Shown piece after piece: positions 28,754-37,950 of a stretch of 38,453 nt of DNA. The translations under genes and the position numbers were made by a program. Under the pieces are notes generated by a model. That model was given only the letters and a program-made list of their open reading frames with translations. It searched no databases and was not told the DNA's origin. The stretch's first letter is position 1. Each line of letters starts with the position of its first letter. Source of the DNA: an uncultured Syntrophobacterales bacterium. Lineage in GTDB: Bacteria; Desulfobacterota; Syntrophia; Syntrophales; UBA5619. Location: NCBI GenBank assembly GCA_903928915.1, contig CAIYSL010000115.1, positions 1 through 38,453 of the forward strand. The letters run 5' to 3'.

Positions 28754-31372
28754 TTATCCCAGCCGCTCCTTCCAGGCCGCGATCTGCTTCATCGCCTCGA
28801 GTGGCGTCAGGTTGAGCAGGTCGATCTCCCGGATCGCGTCGATGACCGGACCGTTCGGATCCGCGAACAGGGAAAGCTGGTTCGCGTTCTTAGTGAAACC
28901 CTTCCTGCCCCGGGCGATCTTCGGCATCCCCACTTCGTCAAGCTCGCCCTGCTCCATATTCCGCAGGATCTCCTTCGCCCGGCTGATCACCTCTGGTGGC
29001 ACCCCCGCGATTCGCGCCACCTGGATGCCATAGCTGCGGTTCGTCCCCCCCTCCATGATCTTCCTGAGGAAGATGATCCGGTCCCTCCATTCCCGGACGG
29101 CGATGTTGAAGTTCTTGACCCCCTCCTTCGTCACTACCAGTTCCGTGAGCTCGTGGTAGTGGGTGGCAAACAGCGTCCGCGCCCCCAGCGGCGCCGCGTC
29201 GTGGATGTACTCCGCCACCGCCCAGGCGATGCTGAGGCCGTCGAAGGTGCTTGTCCCCCGGCCGACCTCGTCGAGGATGATCAGGCTCCGTTTGGTGGCA
29301 TGCTGGAGGATGTTGGCCACCTCGGTCATCTCGACCATGAAGGTGCTCTGTCCCCGGGCGAGGCTGTCGGCCGCCCCGATCCGGGTGAAGATCCGATCGA
29401 CCACGCCGATGTGCGCGCGCGCCGCAGGGACGAAACTTCCCATCTGAGCCATCAGGACGATCAGCGCGATCTGCCGGATGTAGGTCGATTTACCCGCCAT
29501 GTTGGGTCCGGTGATGATCAACAAGCGGTTCTTTTCCAGGTCCAGCGTCACGTCGTTCGGAACGAACGTTCCGGCCCCGGAGATGCGCTCCACGACGGGG
29601 TGCCGGCCGTCACCGATCTCGATCAGGTCCCCGTCGTCGACCACGGGACAGCAGTAGTTGTACCGTTCGGCCACCTCGGCAAGCGACGCCAGTCCGTCAA
29701 GATCGGCAATCCGCGCCGCCGTGGTCTGTATCCGGCGGATGGCAGCGGCGATCCGTTCGCGCAGCGCGACGAACAGTTCGTATTCCCGCGCCTGCCGCCG
29801 CTCCTGGGCGTGGAGGACCGTCTCCTCGTACCCTTTCAGCTCTTCGTTGATGTACCGCTCCGCGTTGACCAGGGTCTGCTTGCGGATGTAGTCGGCGGGA
29901 ACGAGCCGCGCATTGGCCTTCGTCACCTCTAGGTAGTAGCCGAATACGCTGTTGAACCCCACCTTCAGCGAGGCGATACCCGTCCGCTGCCGTTCCTTCT
30001 CTTCGAGCGCGGCGATCCACTGCCTGCCGTCGCGGGTGAGGGAGATCAGTGCGTCGAGCTCCGCGTCGTACCCCTCGCGGATGATCCCCCCTTCGCGGAT
30101 CGTGAGCGGCGGGTCATCCACGATAGCCCGTTCGAGCAGCTCCCGGATGTCGGTCATCTCATCGATGCCCCCGTGTATCGTCGCGAGCAGCGGCATCTGG
30201 AGGCGGCCGGTGAGGCGGCGGATAGCCGGCAGGACCGCCAGCGACGACCGGAGCGCCGCGAGGTCGCGGCCGTTGGCGAGCCCGACGGCGATCCTGCTGC
30301 CCAGACGCTCCAGGTCGTACACCGACCGCAACACTCCGCGCATCTCCTCCCGGAGGAGGTGCTGCTCGCGGAATTCGGCGACCGCCGCCAGCCGCTCCCG
30401 GATCCGGAGGGGGTCCCGCAGCGGATAGGCGAGCCACCAGCGGAGCCGGCGCGCCCCCAGCGAGGTGACCGTCATGTCCAGGACGTTACAGAGCGACCCC
30501 GCCCTCTTCCCCTCGACGATCGTGGTGAACAGTTCGAGGTTTCGCTGGGCCACGTCGTCGAGGGTCAGATGGCTGCCACTTGCGTACCAGACCAGGTCGT
30601 TTACGTGGCCGAGCCGGTCCTGTTGCGTTTCTGCCATGTAGGCCAGCAGCGCCCCTGCCGCCGCTGCCATGGCCGGACGGTCCCTGATACCGATGGCCGC
30701 GAGGCGCTCGGCGGGGAATTGCTCGCCCAGGCGGGCCAGCGCGGCAGCGGGATCGAACCGCTCCGGCGGGAAGCGGTCGATCAGGCAGCGCTCCTCATCG
30801 CCGGCGATGTCCCGGATGAGCTGTTCGTCCTTCAGGTCCTCCGGGACGATCAGCTCGCGGATCGCGAGCGCGGACGCCTCGGCGCGAAAATAGTCGCGAT
30901 TCGCGGCCTCGGTCACCCGAAACTCGCCGGTAGAGATGTCGACGATGGCAAGCCCGTACCGTCCCTCCCGGACGACCAGGGTCGCCAGAAAGTTGTTCTC
31001 GCCGGCGTGGAGATTCTCCGTGTCGAGGACGAGGCCGGGGGTCACGACACGGACGACCTCGCGTTTCACGACCCCCTTGGCCTGCTTCGGGTCCTCCACC
31101 TGTTCACAGACGGCGACCTTGCACCCCTTGGCGATCAGCTTCGCGATGTACGCGGAGGCGGCATGGTAGGGAAACCCGCAGAGGGGGACGGCATCCTTGC
31201 TGTTCTTGTTCCGGGAGGTGAGAGTGATCTCCAGCAGCGCCGAGGCCTTGACCGCGTCCGCGAAGAACATCTCGTAGAAATCGCCCATCCGAAACAGGAG
31301 GATGCAGTCGGGATAGCGCTCCTTCACCTGGGCGTACTGGCGCATCGCCGGGGTCAGGTCGTTCACTCCCAT
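28754..31372 (-). CDS. mutS: DNA mismatch repair protein MutS
   Basis: MutS recognises mismatches and small loops and starts repair with MutL. The 872-residue protein has the N-terminal mismatch motif [10 protein letters not shown] (about residue 27), central lever/clamp regions with [14 protein letters not shown] and the C-terminal ATPase. The ATPase shows Walker [14 protein letters not shown] (about 620), Walker [16 protein letters not shown] and FATHYHEL. Length matches the MutS1 family. The ATG at 31372 follows GGGAGA and overlaps the upstream holin-like gene by 10 bases. The open frame continues upstream to 31954 but that part lies in other genes. No mutL is in the window. Confidence 0.97.
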   Translation of the reverse strand: MGVNDLTPAMRQYAQVKERYPDCILLFRMGDFYEMFFADAVKASALLEITLTSRNKNSKDAVPLCGFPYHAASAYIAKLIAKGCKVAVCEQVEDPKQAKGVVKREVVRVVTPGLVLDTENLHAGENNFLATLVVREGRYGLAIVDISTGEFRVTEAANRDYFRAEASALAIRELIVPEDLKDEQLIRDIAGDEERCLIDRFPPERFDPAAALARLGEQFPAERLAAIGIRDRPAMAAAAGALLAYMAETQQDRLGHVNDLVWYASGSHLTLDDVAQRNLELFTTIVEGKRAGSLCNVLDMTVTSLGARRLRWWLAYPLRDPLRIRERLAAVAEFREQHLLREEMRGVLRSVYDLERLGSRIAVGLANGRDLAALRSSLAVLPAIRRLTGRLQMPLLATIHGGIDEMTDIRELLERAIVDDPPLTIREGGIIREGYDAELDALISLTRDGRQWIAALEEKERQRTGIASLKVGFNSVFGYYLEVTKANARLVPADYIRKQTLVNAERYINEELKGYEETVLHAQERRQAREYELFVALRERIAAAIRRIQTTAARIADLDGLASLAEVAERYNYCCPVVDDGDLIEIGDGRHPVVERISGAGTFVPNDVTLDLEKNRLLIITGPNMAGKSTYIRQIALIVLMAQMGSFVPAARAHIGVVDRIFTRIGAADSLARGQSTFMVEMTEVANILQHATKRSLIILDEVGRGTSTFDGLSIAWAVAEYIHDAAPLGARTLFATHYHELTELVVTKEGVKNFNIAVREWRDRIIFLRKIMEGGTNRSYGIQVARIAGVPPEVISRAKEILRNMEQGELDEVGMPKIARGRKGFTKNANQLSLFADPNGPVIDAIREIDLLNLTPLEAMKQIAAWKERLG

Positions 31373-31764
31373 CGGTCTCCCTTCTTCCGAAGGTCGATGG
31401 CAGAGATCCGCTCCACCCGCCCCCGTTCGCCCACGAAGCCGTTGAGCAGCCAGCTGACCACGCCGATGATCAGGGCGCCGAACACGGCGGTCCAGACCCC
31501 CCGCACGGTGAACCCGGGAATCACCGCGGAGACGATCCGCAGCATCAGGGCGTTGATGACGAAGGTAAACAGTCCGAGGGTGAGGATGTTCACGGGCAGG
31601 GTGAGCAGCAGGATCAACGGACGCAGAACGGCGTTCAGGATGCCGAGTGTCGCCGCCGCCGCGAGCGCGGAAAACAGCCCCTCCACCCGTATGCCCTCCA
31701 AGAACCAGGATGCGACCAGAACCGCCGCGGTCAGCACGAACCAGCGCAGCAGCACTCCCTTCAT
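31363..31764 (-). CDS. Phage-holin-superfamily-IV-like (YvlD type) small membrane protein
   Basis: This 133-residue protein has four predicted helices and the pattern of the YvlD/Mycobacterium 4TMS holin superfamily: [32 protein letters not shown] in the middle and an early [11 protein letters not shown]. Despite the family name these are mostly chromosomal membrane proteins of unknown function, and nothing here is otherwise phage-like. A GGGGGAAAG site precedes the ATG. The end overlaps mutS by 10 bases, so the two are translationally linked. It is 105 bases downstream of the rubrerythrin gene. Confidence 0.78.
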   Translation of the reverse strand: MKGVLLRWFVLTAAVLVASWFLEGIRVEGLFSALAAAATLGILNAVLRPLILLLTLPVNILTLGLFTFVINALMLRIVSAVIPGFTVRGVWTAVFGALIIGVVSWLLNGFVGERGRVERISAIDLRKKGDRWE

Positions 31765-31869
31765 CGCTCTTTCCCCCCTGCCCCGCTCCGCGCGCCCGCG
31801 GCGTGACGGCGCTCTGCGCCGGCCGGCATCTGCCCCGGATCGAGCCGCCTCCGCAGCGGGTCCCCCCGG

Positions 31870-32364
31870 TCAGGCAACCGGGCCGAATCGATCCGCTTTG
31901 GCGCCACAGATCGGGCACGCCTCGGGCGGAGCCCCGTCCACCACGTATCCGCAAACCCGGCAGACGTGGTAGCTCGTCTCCCGTTCGGCCAGCAGATGGC
32001 TCATCGCCTCCTTGTACAAAAACCCGTGCGACTCCTCCACGTCCCGGCTCTGGCTGAAATGGAGCACCGCTGCCCGGTCCCCCTCGGCTTCCGCCGCGCG
32101 GACGAATTCGGCGTAGGCGACCTCGGCCACCCCATGCTCGGAGGCGAAACTCGCGGCAAGGTTTTCTTCGGTCGTCCCGGACTCCTTGAGGAGCTTGAGC
32201 GCCCTGGCCCCGTGGATCTCTTCCGAGCAGGCGATCGCCCGAAACAGTTTGGCGATCTGAGGATACCCCTCGTCCGCTGCCCTGTCGGCATAGACCTTCA
32301 GGCGGAGGGCCGCCTTTGCCTCCCCGACGAAGGCCTCCTTCAACGCGTCCCGTACACTCGCCAT
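31870..32364 (-). CDS. Rubrerythrin
   Basis: This 164-residue protein combines a ferritin-like diiron four-helix domain (about 1-130; [41 protein letters not shown]) with a C-terminal rubredoxin-like [Fe(SCys)4] domain (CRVCGY and CPICGAK). Rubrerythrins reduce hydrogen peroxide to water in anaerobes, taking electrons from rubredoxin. The start at 32364 follows a GGGAGAA site. Next to it are a stand-alone rubredoxin (upstream) and a flavodiiron oxygen reductase, together an oxygen and peroxide defence set. It is somewhat shorter than the approximately 190-residue classical form. Confidence 0.93.
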   Translation of the reverse strand: MASVRDALKEAFVGEAKAALRLKVYADRAADEGYPQIAKLFRAIACSEEIHGARALKLLKESGTTEENLAASFASEHGVAEVAYAEFVRAAEAEGDRAAVLHFSQSRDVEESHGFLYKEAMSHLLAERETSYHVCRVCGYVVDGAPPEACPICGAKADRFGPVA

Positions 32365-32446
32365 CGCAGTTCTCCCGTCCGCGGCACGTTCCTCCCCGGC
32401 GCAGGCCGCACTATTACCCTTCGTCCCCGCCGGAAGCCCCGTCCGG

Positions 32447-32605
32447 CTATTCGGGGTTGAACTGGTCCTTTGCCGCCCCGCAGATCGGGCAGACCCACTC
32501 ATCGGGAAGGTCCGCAAAGGGGACCCCTTTCTTGATCCCGTTGTCGGGATCGCCAACCGCCGGGTCGTAGACGTAACCGCATACACTGCACACGTATCGT
32601 TCCAT
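32447..32605 (-). CDS. Rubredoxin
   Basis: This 52-residue electron carrier has the two iron-binding pairs [10 protein letters not shown] (Cys6, Cys9) and [11 protein letters not shown] (Cys39, Cys42), and the conserved [11 protein letters not shown] and [11 protein letters not shown] segments. Length is exactly that of classical rubredoxins. An AGGAGG ribosome site precedes the ATG. It lies between the flavodiiron oxidoreductase (39 bases upstream) and rubrerythrin (82 bases downstream) and is the likely electron donor to both. Confidence 0.97.
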   Translation of the reverse strand: MERYVCSVCGYVYDPAVGDPDNGIKKGVPFADLPDEWVCPICGAAKDQFNPE

Positions 32606-32644
32606 GGTTCGTTCCTCCTGATTTCGGTTCGTGAATCCGTTCGG

Positions 32645-33856
32645 TCAACACGGCGCCAGCCGCTCGCCGACTTTCTGCGCCATCTGCTGCCCGAGCGCGG
32701 TGCACCGGGCCAACACCTCCGCAGCGGGGACGTTCTTCGCCCGGATCCCCTCCGCGGCGATCTCCACCTTCATCGCAACGAGGATTTCCTCGATGTGGCG
32801 CACCGCCTCCCCGCTCCAGCCGTAGGAGCCGAATGCGGCCCCGACGAGGTTCTGCGGTTTGAGTCCGCGGAGGTAGGTCAGGCAATCGGCCAACGACGGA
32901 AGCATGTTGTTGTTGAGCGTCGAAGAGCCCACAGCGACCGCCCCGGCGCCGAGCAGCTCGTACACCACCTCGCTGCGGTGCACTGCGTCCAGCGGCATGA
33001 CCTTCACCGTCAGTCCCCCCGCGGCAAACCCCTCGCCGATCGCCCGGGCCATCTTCTCGGTGCTGTGCCACATCGTCGCGTATACCACGACCCCCTTGGC
33101 AGTGGGCTTCTGGCTGGCCCACCGGGCGTAGCGCCCGACGACCCCGCCGATGTCCTTTCTCCAGATGGGGCCGTGGTCTGGTGCGATCAGCTTCACGGAG
33201 AGCCCGGCGGCACGCACCTTCTCCAGCAGCTTCAGCACCAGCGGCGAGTAGGGGAGGATGATGTTCGCAAAGTAGGTCGCCCCTTCGTACTCCAGAATCG
33301 CCGGATCGATCTGATCGTCGAACCGCGCCGACGAGGCAAGGTGCATCCCGAAGGCGTCCTGCGAGAAGAGGAGTTCCTCTTCGTTCAGGTAGGCGAACAT
33401 GCTGTCGGGCCAGTGGAGCATTCGCGTCTCCATGAACGTGAGGCTGCGATTCCCCAGCGACAGGGTCTGCCCGTCCTTGACCGCGGTGATCTCCGCCCCG
33501 ACGGCGTAGAGCTCCGGCAGGGTCTTTGCCCCGACTGCCGAGGCGAACACCTTCTCGGGCCGCACCGCCGCGATCACCTCCGGCAGGCTGCCCGTGTGGT
33601 CCGCCTCCGAATGGTCGGAGACGATATATGCGATCCTGCCGGGATCGACCACGTCGGCGATGCGGGCCATCATCTCCTCCCGGAACGGGGCCTTCACCGT
33701 GTCCACGAGGGTGATCTTATCGGCCATGATCAGATAGGCGTTGTAGGTGCTTCCCCGCTGGGTACGATATCCGTGGAAATCCCTGATGTTCCAATCGATG
33801 GCGCCGACCCACCAGACGTCATCCGTCACCTTGACAGCCCTGTACGGACCTTGCAT
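32645..33856 (-). CDS. Flavodiiron protein (FprA / rubredoxin:oxygen oxidoreductase)
   Basis: This 403-residue protein has an N-terminal metallo-beta-lactamase-like diiron domain with H-S-E-A-D-H (His82, Glu84, Asp86, His87), MLHWPDSM, FSQDAFG and APDHGPIW supplying the iron ligands. A C-terminal flavodoxin domain (about 250-400) follows, with YATMWHSTEKMA as the FMN phosphate loop. These enzymes reduce O2 to water or NO to N2O with electrons from rubredoxin. A GGGAGGAA ribosome site precedes the ATG. The rubredoxin gene directly follows. It is 49 bases downstream of iorB and may share its transcript. Confidence 0.95.
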   Translation of the reverse strand: MQGPYRAVKVTDDVWWVGAIDWNIRDFHGYRTQRGSTYNAYLIMADKITLVDTVKAPFREEMMARIADVVDPGRIAYIVSDHSEADHTGSLPEVIAAVRPEKVFASAVGAKTLPELYAVGAEITAVKDGQTLSLGNRSLTFMETRMLHWPDSMFAYLNEEELLFSQDAFGMHLASSARFDDQIDPAILEYEGATYFANIILPYSPLVLKLLEKVRAAGLSVKLIAPDHGPIWRKDIGGVVGRYARWASQKPTAKGVVVYATMWHSTEKMARAIGEGFAAGGLTVKVMPLDAVHRSEVVYELLGAGAVAVGSSTLNNNMLPSLADCLTYLRGLKPQNLVGAAFGSYGWSGEAVRHIEEILVAMKVEIAAEGIRAKNVPAAEVLARCTALGQQMAQKVGERLAPC

Positions 33857-33905
33857 CGCTTCGTTCCTCCCGCTCAGATTTCTCTCCGCTCTCCCGACCG
33901 GTTCC

Positions 33906-34529
33906 TCATCCCTTCCCGGCTGCGGCGGCGCCGATGGCGAAGGCGCGCAGGTTTGCCTCGACGCGGCCGGCCGGCATCCCCTCGCCGATCACCGCCGCGA
34001 ACAGTTCCCCGTCGATCGGCAGCTCCGCCAGCCCGGCGACCGCCCCGATCATGACGATGTTCCCCAGAATCGGATTGCCGAGGCTGATCGCCTCCGCAGT
34101 CGCGTCGAGGAACCAGGCCTCTGCCGAGAGTTCCCCCACGGCCGCGCGGATCTGCCCGTCCTCCGGGTAGTCGGACTCGCCCGTGATCACCCCCACCGGG
34201 TAGATCGGCCGCATGTTCACCAGGGTCTTCACGCCGGGGTTGCCGTACTCGATCAGGACGCGGATCGCCTCAAGCGGCTCGATCGCAACGATCAGGTCGG
34301 CCCGCCCTTTCGGTATCTGCGGGCTCCAGACGGCCTTCTGCGATACCCTGAGATGGCTCATCACCGACCCGCCCCGCTGGGACATCCCGAAGGTCTCGCC
34401 GATCGTCACCCGGTACCCCCGGCGGACGAGCATATTCGCCAGAACCCGCGAGGCCATCACGTTCCCCTGCCCGCCGACGCCGGTGATCACGATGTTGTAG
34501 GGGTCCCTCGGCAACGTTCGGTTCGTCAT
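33906..34529 (-). CDS. iorB: Indolepyruvate:ferredoxin oxidoreductase beta subunit
   Basis: IorB is the gamma-domain (pyruvate oxidoreductase-gamma type) subunit. It joins IorA in oxidising aryl-pyruvates from aromatic amino acids to aryl-acetyl-CoA while reducing ferredoxin. The 207-residue protein has IVITGVGGQGNVMASRVLA at its N-terminus, GETFGMSQRGGSVMSHLR and, later, GNPILGNIVMIGA, all typical. The ATG overlaps the iorA stop (ATGA), with GAGGAGG in the iorA end. Some IorB-like proteins use other 2-oxoacids, so substrate is inferred from family. Confidence 0.94.
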   Translation of the reverse strand: MTNRTLPRDPYNIVITGVGGQGNVMASRVLANMLVRRGYRVTIGETFGMSQRGGSVMSHLRVSQKAVWSPQIPKGRADLIVAIEPLEAIRVLIEYGNPGVKTLVNMRPIYPVGVITGESDYPEDGQIRAAVGELSAEAWFLDATAEAISLGNPILGNIVMIGAVAGLAELPIDGELFAAVIGEGMPAGRVEANLRAFAIGAAAAGKG

Positions 34530-36472
34530 AGCCTCGGCGCCTCCTCGCTCCGGATCGCCTCGACCGGACAGATCCCGGCGCAGACGCCGCAGCCGGCGCA
34601 GATCACCTCGTCGATCCGCGCCTTCGCCGCCTGTCGGTCCCAGAGGAGCCCGGGACAGCGGAAAATCCGCGTGCAGAGCCGGTTGCAGCCGCAGGCGTCT
34701 CCCCGGCAGAGCCCTTCGTCCACCCGCATCAGGAACCCCTTCTTCCCCTTCTTTTCCGGGGAGAGGGCGCAGGACTGCTTCAGGATCAGCACCCGCACCC
34801 CGCCCTTGCGTTCCAACAGGTCGTTGAGCGTCTCGCGTGTCTCCCGCAGGGCAAAGGGGTCCCCGACGGCCACCTCGGTCCCTATCGCCCGGCAGAGCGC
34901 GGCGATATCCACCACCGGTGCGCGGTCCCCCATGGCGTTCGTCTCCGTCCCCGGGTGGGGCTGGAACCCGGTCATCGCCGTGCCGCTGTTGTCGAGGACG
35001 ACGAAGACGATGCCCGCCTGCTGGTGTACCGCGTTGATCAGCGCAGGGACTGCCGCGTGGTAGAAGGTGGAATCGCCGCAGACTGCGATCACCGGCTGCT
35101 CCATGCCGAACCCGCCCAGCTTGCCGAACCCCGATGCCAGCCCCGTCCCCGACCCCATCGCGTGGAGGGTCTTGGCGGTGTGGAACCCGGCCGCGGGAAA
35201 CAACGAGGCCATGGCGTAGCAGCCGATATCCCCGCAGACGAACCCGCCGCGCCCGTCCCGCCGCAGGGCCTCACGGATGCTCCAGTAGGAGGCGCGGTGC
35301 GGACAGCCCGGGCAGAAGGTCTGCTCGCGCCGGGGCGCAAGAGCCGCGTACTGCCGAAGCGTGTCGCAATAAGCTGCGGGCAGGGCCGGTGGTGCGATTC
35401 CCAGAATCGCCGCCACGGCACAGGCCACCAGGTCCGGGTTGAGCTCCCCCGCCATCGGCAGTGTCCCGTCGTTCTTCCCCTGGATCGTCTTGATCCCGAT
35501 CTCCCCTGCCGCCTCGGCGGCCAGCACCTTGACCTGCTCCTCCAAAAAGGGGAGGACCTCCTCCACGATCAGAACCCGTCCCGCCGCCGCCAGGGAGCGC
35601 TTCACGAGCTCAGGCGGGATGGGCCAGGTGGTGCCGAGCTTGAGGATCCCCACCCGGTCTCGTGTCCCGAGCAGGCCGACGGCCTCGCGGCTGTACAGGG
35701 CGCAGGCGCTGCTGGTCACGATCAGCAGCTCCGGCCGGGCGGGGCCTTCGTAGGCGTTGAAGGGGCTCGTTTCGAAGCGCTTCAGCGCCTGCGCGACCTT
35801 CTGCTGCTGGAGGCGGTGTTTCTGGATGACCGGGGCGCTGATCATCGGCCCTCGCTCTGCGTCGGTAACCGGTCCGTCGCAGAGAAATGCCGCGCTCCCC
35901 CCCGCGGACGGAAGCTCGCCGAGGCGGACGTTTCCGCTGGCGTGGGACATGCGGGTGACGCTGCGGAGCATGACGATCGTCCGCAGCTCCTCCGAAAGGT
36001 CGAAGGCCCAGCGGGTCATCTCCTTCGCCTCCTGGAAATCTGCCGGTTCCAGAAGCGGGATCTCCACGAGCCGGGCGAAATGGCGTGACTCACCCTCGTT
36101 GACGCTCGAGAGCGCCCCCGGGTCGTCGCAGCTGACGAGGACCATACCGCCCCGCGTCCCCGACCCGACCAGATGGAGGAGAAAATCGGAGGCCACGTTC
36201 ACTCCGTTCTGCTTCATGACGCACAGCGACCGGAGCCCGGCAAAGGAGGCCGCCGCCGCCACCTCCAGGGCCACCTTTTCGTTCGTCGACCACTCGACGT
36301 ACAGCTTCCCCGGCCGGGCGAATCCGGAGAGCGTCTCGATGATCTCCGAAGAGGGGGTGCCCGGGTAGGCAGCCGCTACTGCCACCCCCGCCTCCAGGGC
36401 CCCGCGGGCTATCGCCTCGTTCCCCATCAGGAGGACCTCGTCCCCCGCCCCGTGCGAACTATCGATGGGCAT
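34526..36472 (-). CDS. iorA: Indolepyruvate:ferredoxin oxidoreductase alpha subunit
   Basis: This 648-residue subunit has an N-terminal 2-oxoacid oxidoreductase alpha-like domain (YPGTPSSEIIETL, MKQNGVNVASD) and a TPP-binding domain. The latter contains FCPGCPHRASY and the GDS...DN motif (VCGDSTFYHAAV to VVLDNSGTAMTG). A C-terminal ferredoxin-type part holds cysteine-rich CRGDACGCNRLC and the [4Fe-4S] motif CAGCGVCAGICPVEAI. The AAGGAGAGGG ribosome site precedes the ATG. Downstream iorB overlaps; 63 bases upstream is an FrhB-like iron-sulfur protein that may exchange electrons with this enzyme. It probably works in aromatic amino acid fermentation or in reverse carboxylation. Confidence 0.95.
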   Translation of the reverse strand: MPIDSSHGAGDEVLLMGNEAIARGALEAGVAVAAAYPGTPSSEIIETLSGFARPGKLYVEWSTNEKVALEVAAAASFAGLRSLCVMKQNGVNVASDFLLHLVGSGTRGGMVLVSCDDPGALSSVNEGESRHFARLVEIPLLEPADFQEAKEMTRWAFDLSEELRTIVMLRSVTRMSHASGNVRLGELPSAGGSAAFLCDGPVTDAERGPMISAPVIQKHRLQQQKVAQALKRFETSPFNAYEGPARPELLIVTSSACALYSREAVGLLGTRDRVGILKLGTTWPIPPELVKRSLAAAGRVLIVEEVLPFLEEQVKVLAAEAAGEIGIKTIQGKNDGTLPMAGELNPDLVACAVAAILGIAPPALPAAYCDTLRQYAALAPRREQTFCPGCPHRASYWSIREALRRDGRGGFVCGDIGCYAMASLFPAAGFHTAKTLHAMGSGTGLASGFGKLGGFGMEQPVIAVCGDSTFYHAAVPALINAVHQQAGIVFVVLDNSGTAMTGFQPHPGTETNAMGDRAPVVDIAALCRAIGTEVAVGDPFALRETRETLNDLLERKGGVRVLILKQSCALSPEKKGKKGFLMRVDEGLCRGDACGCNRLCTRIFRCPGLLWDRQAAKARIDEVICAGCGVCAGICPVEAIRSEEAPRL

Positions 36473-36535
36473 TACCCTCTCCTTGCGGAGCCGGGGCTGT
36501 CCGGTGAGGATCCGCTCCGGCTCCGTCCTTTCCCT

Positions 36536-37633
36536 TCATCCGCTGACCCCGCCGGCCGCCCGTTTCTTGGCCAGCGAAGCTGCCTTGAGTCTGTCCCAGT
36601 TGCCCTCCGGCACTTCCCTAAATTCGAGAACCCCCCTCAGTCGGGCGAGCGCCAGCAACTCGCCCCCCCGCCGGTTCCGGACGATGACCTGGTTCCACCC
36701 GCGCGCCTCCTGCCACCCCTCGGGGAGACGGGCCGAACCGACCGAGAGGTCGCTGAATTCGGCGGTCATATCGCCGCAGGAACGGCAGGCAGGGCGGACG
36801 CAGGGGGTGACTTCGTCGAGCGATACCGGAATGGTCCCCGCCGCGGTGTACAACTCGAGGGTATGGTACCGGCTGGGCGGGATATCCATTCCCGACACCC
36901 CGGACAGTACCGTTTTACCCTTCACCAACGCGGCCAGTTCCCGCCAGGAGAGCGCCCAGCCGCAGAAGAGGCCCACCACGAGCCGCAGTTTCTCGATGCC
37001 GCTGTCAGCAGCCGTCACCGGCTGGGTGCGCATCTTGGCCAGGCTGAGCGCTTGGCAGGGGGTGGCAACGACGCCGATCTGCCGGCAGTCCGTGCGGACC
37101 GCCCGGTTGAACTCCGCCAGGGTGGGAGAAACGACGAATCGGCTCTTTGCGCAACCGGCCGCCTCTTCGGGATCACGGACGGTGATGCCCCGGGGCAGGA
37201 GCCCCTCGCCCGCGGCGGCAAGGACGGCGGCATCGATCAACCCCTCCCGCAAGGCCAGCGCGATCAGCGCCGTTACGGTGCCGCCATGCTGCGCCCGGCG
37301 CCGGATTCCCGCGTCCGTTGCCCGGGTGATGAAAAACCCCGCCGCCGCTCCTAACTCCGGGGTCACTTCTGCCCCTTCGGCAAGCTGGCGCCGGAGCGCC
37401 TCCCGGTCCACGGGGGTCTGCGGGCAGAAGTCGTAGCAGCGCCCGCGGGAAAGATCGCAGGAATGAAGGGTTACGGTCTTGTCCCGGTAACTCGCCTGGT
37501 AGGGGCAGATGTTGACGCAGGCGCCGCACCCGGTACAGAGGCCGGGCTTGAGGACCTGTTCCTCCAGCCCCTGCTGCCCTTCCCGTCCCCCTCCCGCACC
37601 AGCGGTTCCCGGTTGATGTTCACACAACCCCAT
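36536..37633 (-). CDS. FrhB-like coenzyme F420 hydrogenase/dehydrogenase beta-type Fe-S flavoprotein
   Basis: This 365-residue protein has a [4Fe-4S] motif CTGCGACVNICP (Cys33-Cys43) and a second cysteine group C-x6-C-x3-C (59, 66, 70). FrhB/FdhB N- and C-terminal domains follow, with QHGGTVTALIALALREGLIDAAVL, GVVATPCQALSLAKM, LVVGLFCGWALS and CRSCGDMTAEFSDLSVG. The family uses FAD and iron-sulfur clusters to pass electrons, with F420 in archaea and with ferredoxin, NAD(P) or other partners in bacteria. It leads the operon with iorA-iorB. The first 25 residues are Gly/Gln-rich and dispensable-looking, so the true start could be later than 37633. The partner is not known. Confidence 0.85.
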   Translation of the reverse strand: MGLCEHQPGTAGAGGGREGQQGLEEQVLKPGLCTGCGACVNICPYQASYRDKTVTLHSCDLSRGRCYDFCPQTPVDREALRRQLAEGAEVTPELGAAAGFFITRATDAGIRRRAQHGGTVTALIALALREGLIDAAVLAAAGEGLLPRGITVRDPEEAAGCAKSRFVVSPTLAEFNRAVRTDCRQIGVVATPCQALSLAKMRTQPVTAADSGIEKLRLVVGLFCGWALSWRELAALVKGKTVLSGVSGMDIPPSRYHTLELYTAAGTIPVSLDEVTPCVRPACRSCGDMTAEFSDLSVGSARLPEGWQEARGWNQVIVRNRRGGELLALARLRGVLEFREVPEGNWDRLKAASLAKKRAAGGVSG

Positions 37634-37696
37634 GACCCCGTTTTTCCTCCCGAATGCGCTCCTTTAGGACCGGTAGCCCTTCCCCTTATCGCTGCC

Positions 37697-37727
37697 ATTC
37701 TATCACGAGCGGACGTTTGCCTGTCAA
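37697..37727 (-). promoter_or_regulatory. Probable promoter of the FrhB-like-iorA-iorB operon
   Basis: On the minus strand a perfect TTGACA (37727-37722) and TAGAAT (37702-37697, five of six) are present, but 19 bases apart, longer than ideal. The start codon follows about 64 bases later. Confidence 0.5.
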
Positions 37728-37777
37728 CCCATAAATAGGAGGGAATCGGAATATTTTTCCCCTGCGAAAGACTGTTG

Positions 37778-37806
37778 TTGACAAGCAGCTGCACTTATAC
37801 TAAGAA
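37778..37806 (+). promoter_or_regulatory. Promoter of tRNA-Asn
   Basis: A perfect TTGACA (37778-37783) is followed after 17 bases by TAAGAA (37801-37806); a TATACT at 37796-37801 is an alternative -10 but only 12 bases away. The tRNA begins 17 bases after the -10. Confidence 0.6.
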
Positions 37807-37823
37807 GCCCTTAGAAACGACAT

Positions 37824-37899
37824 TCCCCAGTAGCTCAGTCGGTAGAGCAGATGGCTGTTAACCATCGGGTCCGTGGTTCGAGTCCGCGCTGGGGAGCCA
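37824..37899 (+). tRNA. tRNA-Asn (anticodon GTT)
   Basis: This is a complete 76-nt cloverleaf with encoded CCA. The acceptor stem TCCCCAG pairs with CTGGGGA, the D stem GCTC with GAGC, the anticodon stem GATGG with CCATC around loop CTGTTAA, and the T stem CGTGG with CCGCG (one G-T pair) around TTCGAGT. The anticodon GTT reads Asn codons, and with its G34 is a substrate for the queuosine enzymes queA and tgt encoded in this window. The gene has its own promoter and terminator. Confidence 0.98.
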
Positions 37900-37908
37900 A
37901 TAAGTAAC

Positions 37909-37950
37909 GAGGGGTTAAGCCAAAACAGCTTAACCCCTCTTTTTCTTTTC
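37909..37950 (+). terminator. Intrinsic terminator of tRNA-Asn
   Basis: GAGGGGTTAAGC (37909-37920) and GCTTAACCCCTC (37928-37939) form a perfect 12-bp stem with a 7-base loop, followed by a T-rich tract from 37940. Confidence 0.95.

Noticed and set aside
31363-31764. Prophage remnant suggested by the holin-superfamily protein
   Set aside because: The family is mostly chromosomal, and no lysin, tail, integrase or other phage gene is near.
30173-31972. A 599-codon plus-strand open frame
   Set aside because: It is antisense to mutS and the holin-like gene, both with clear motifs.
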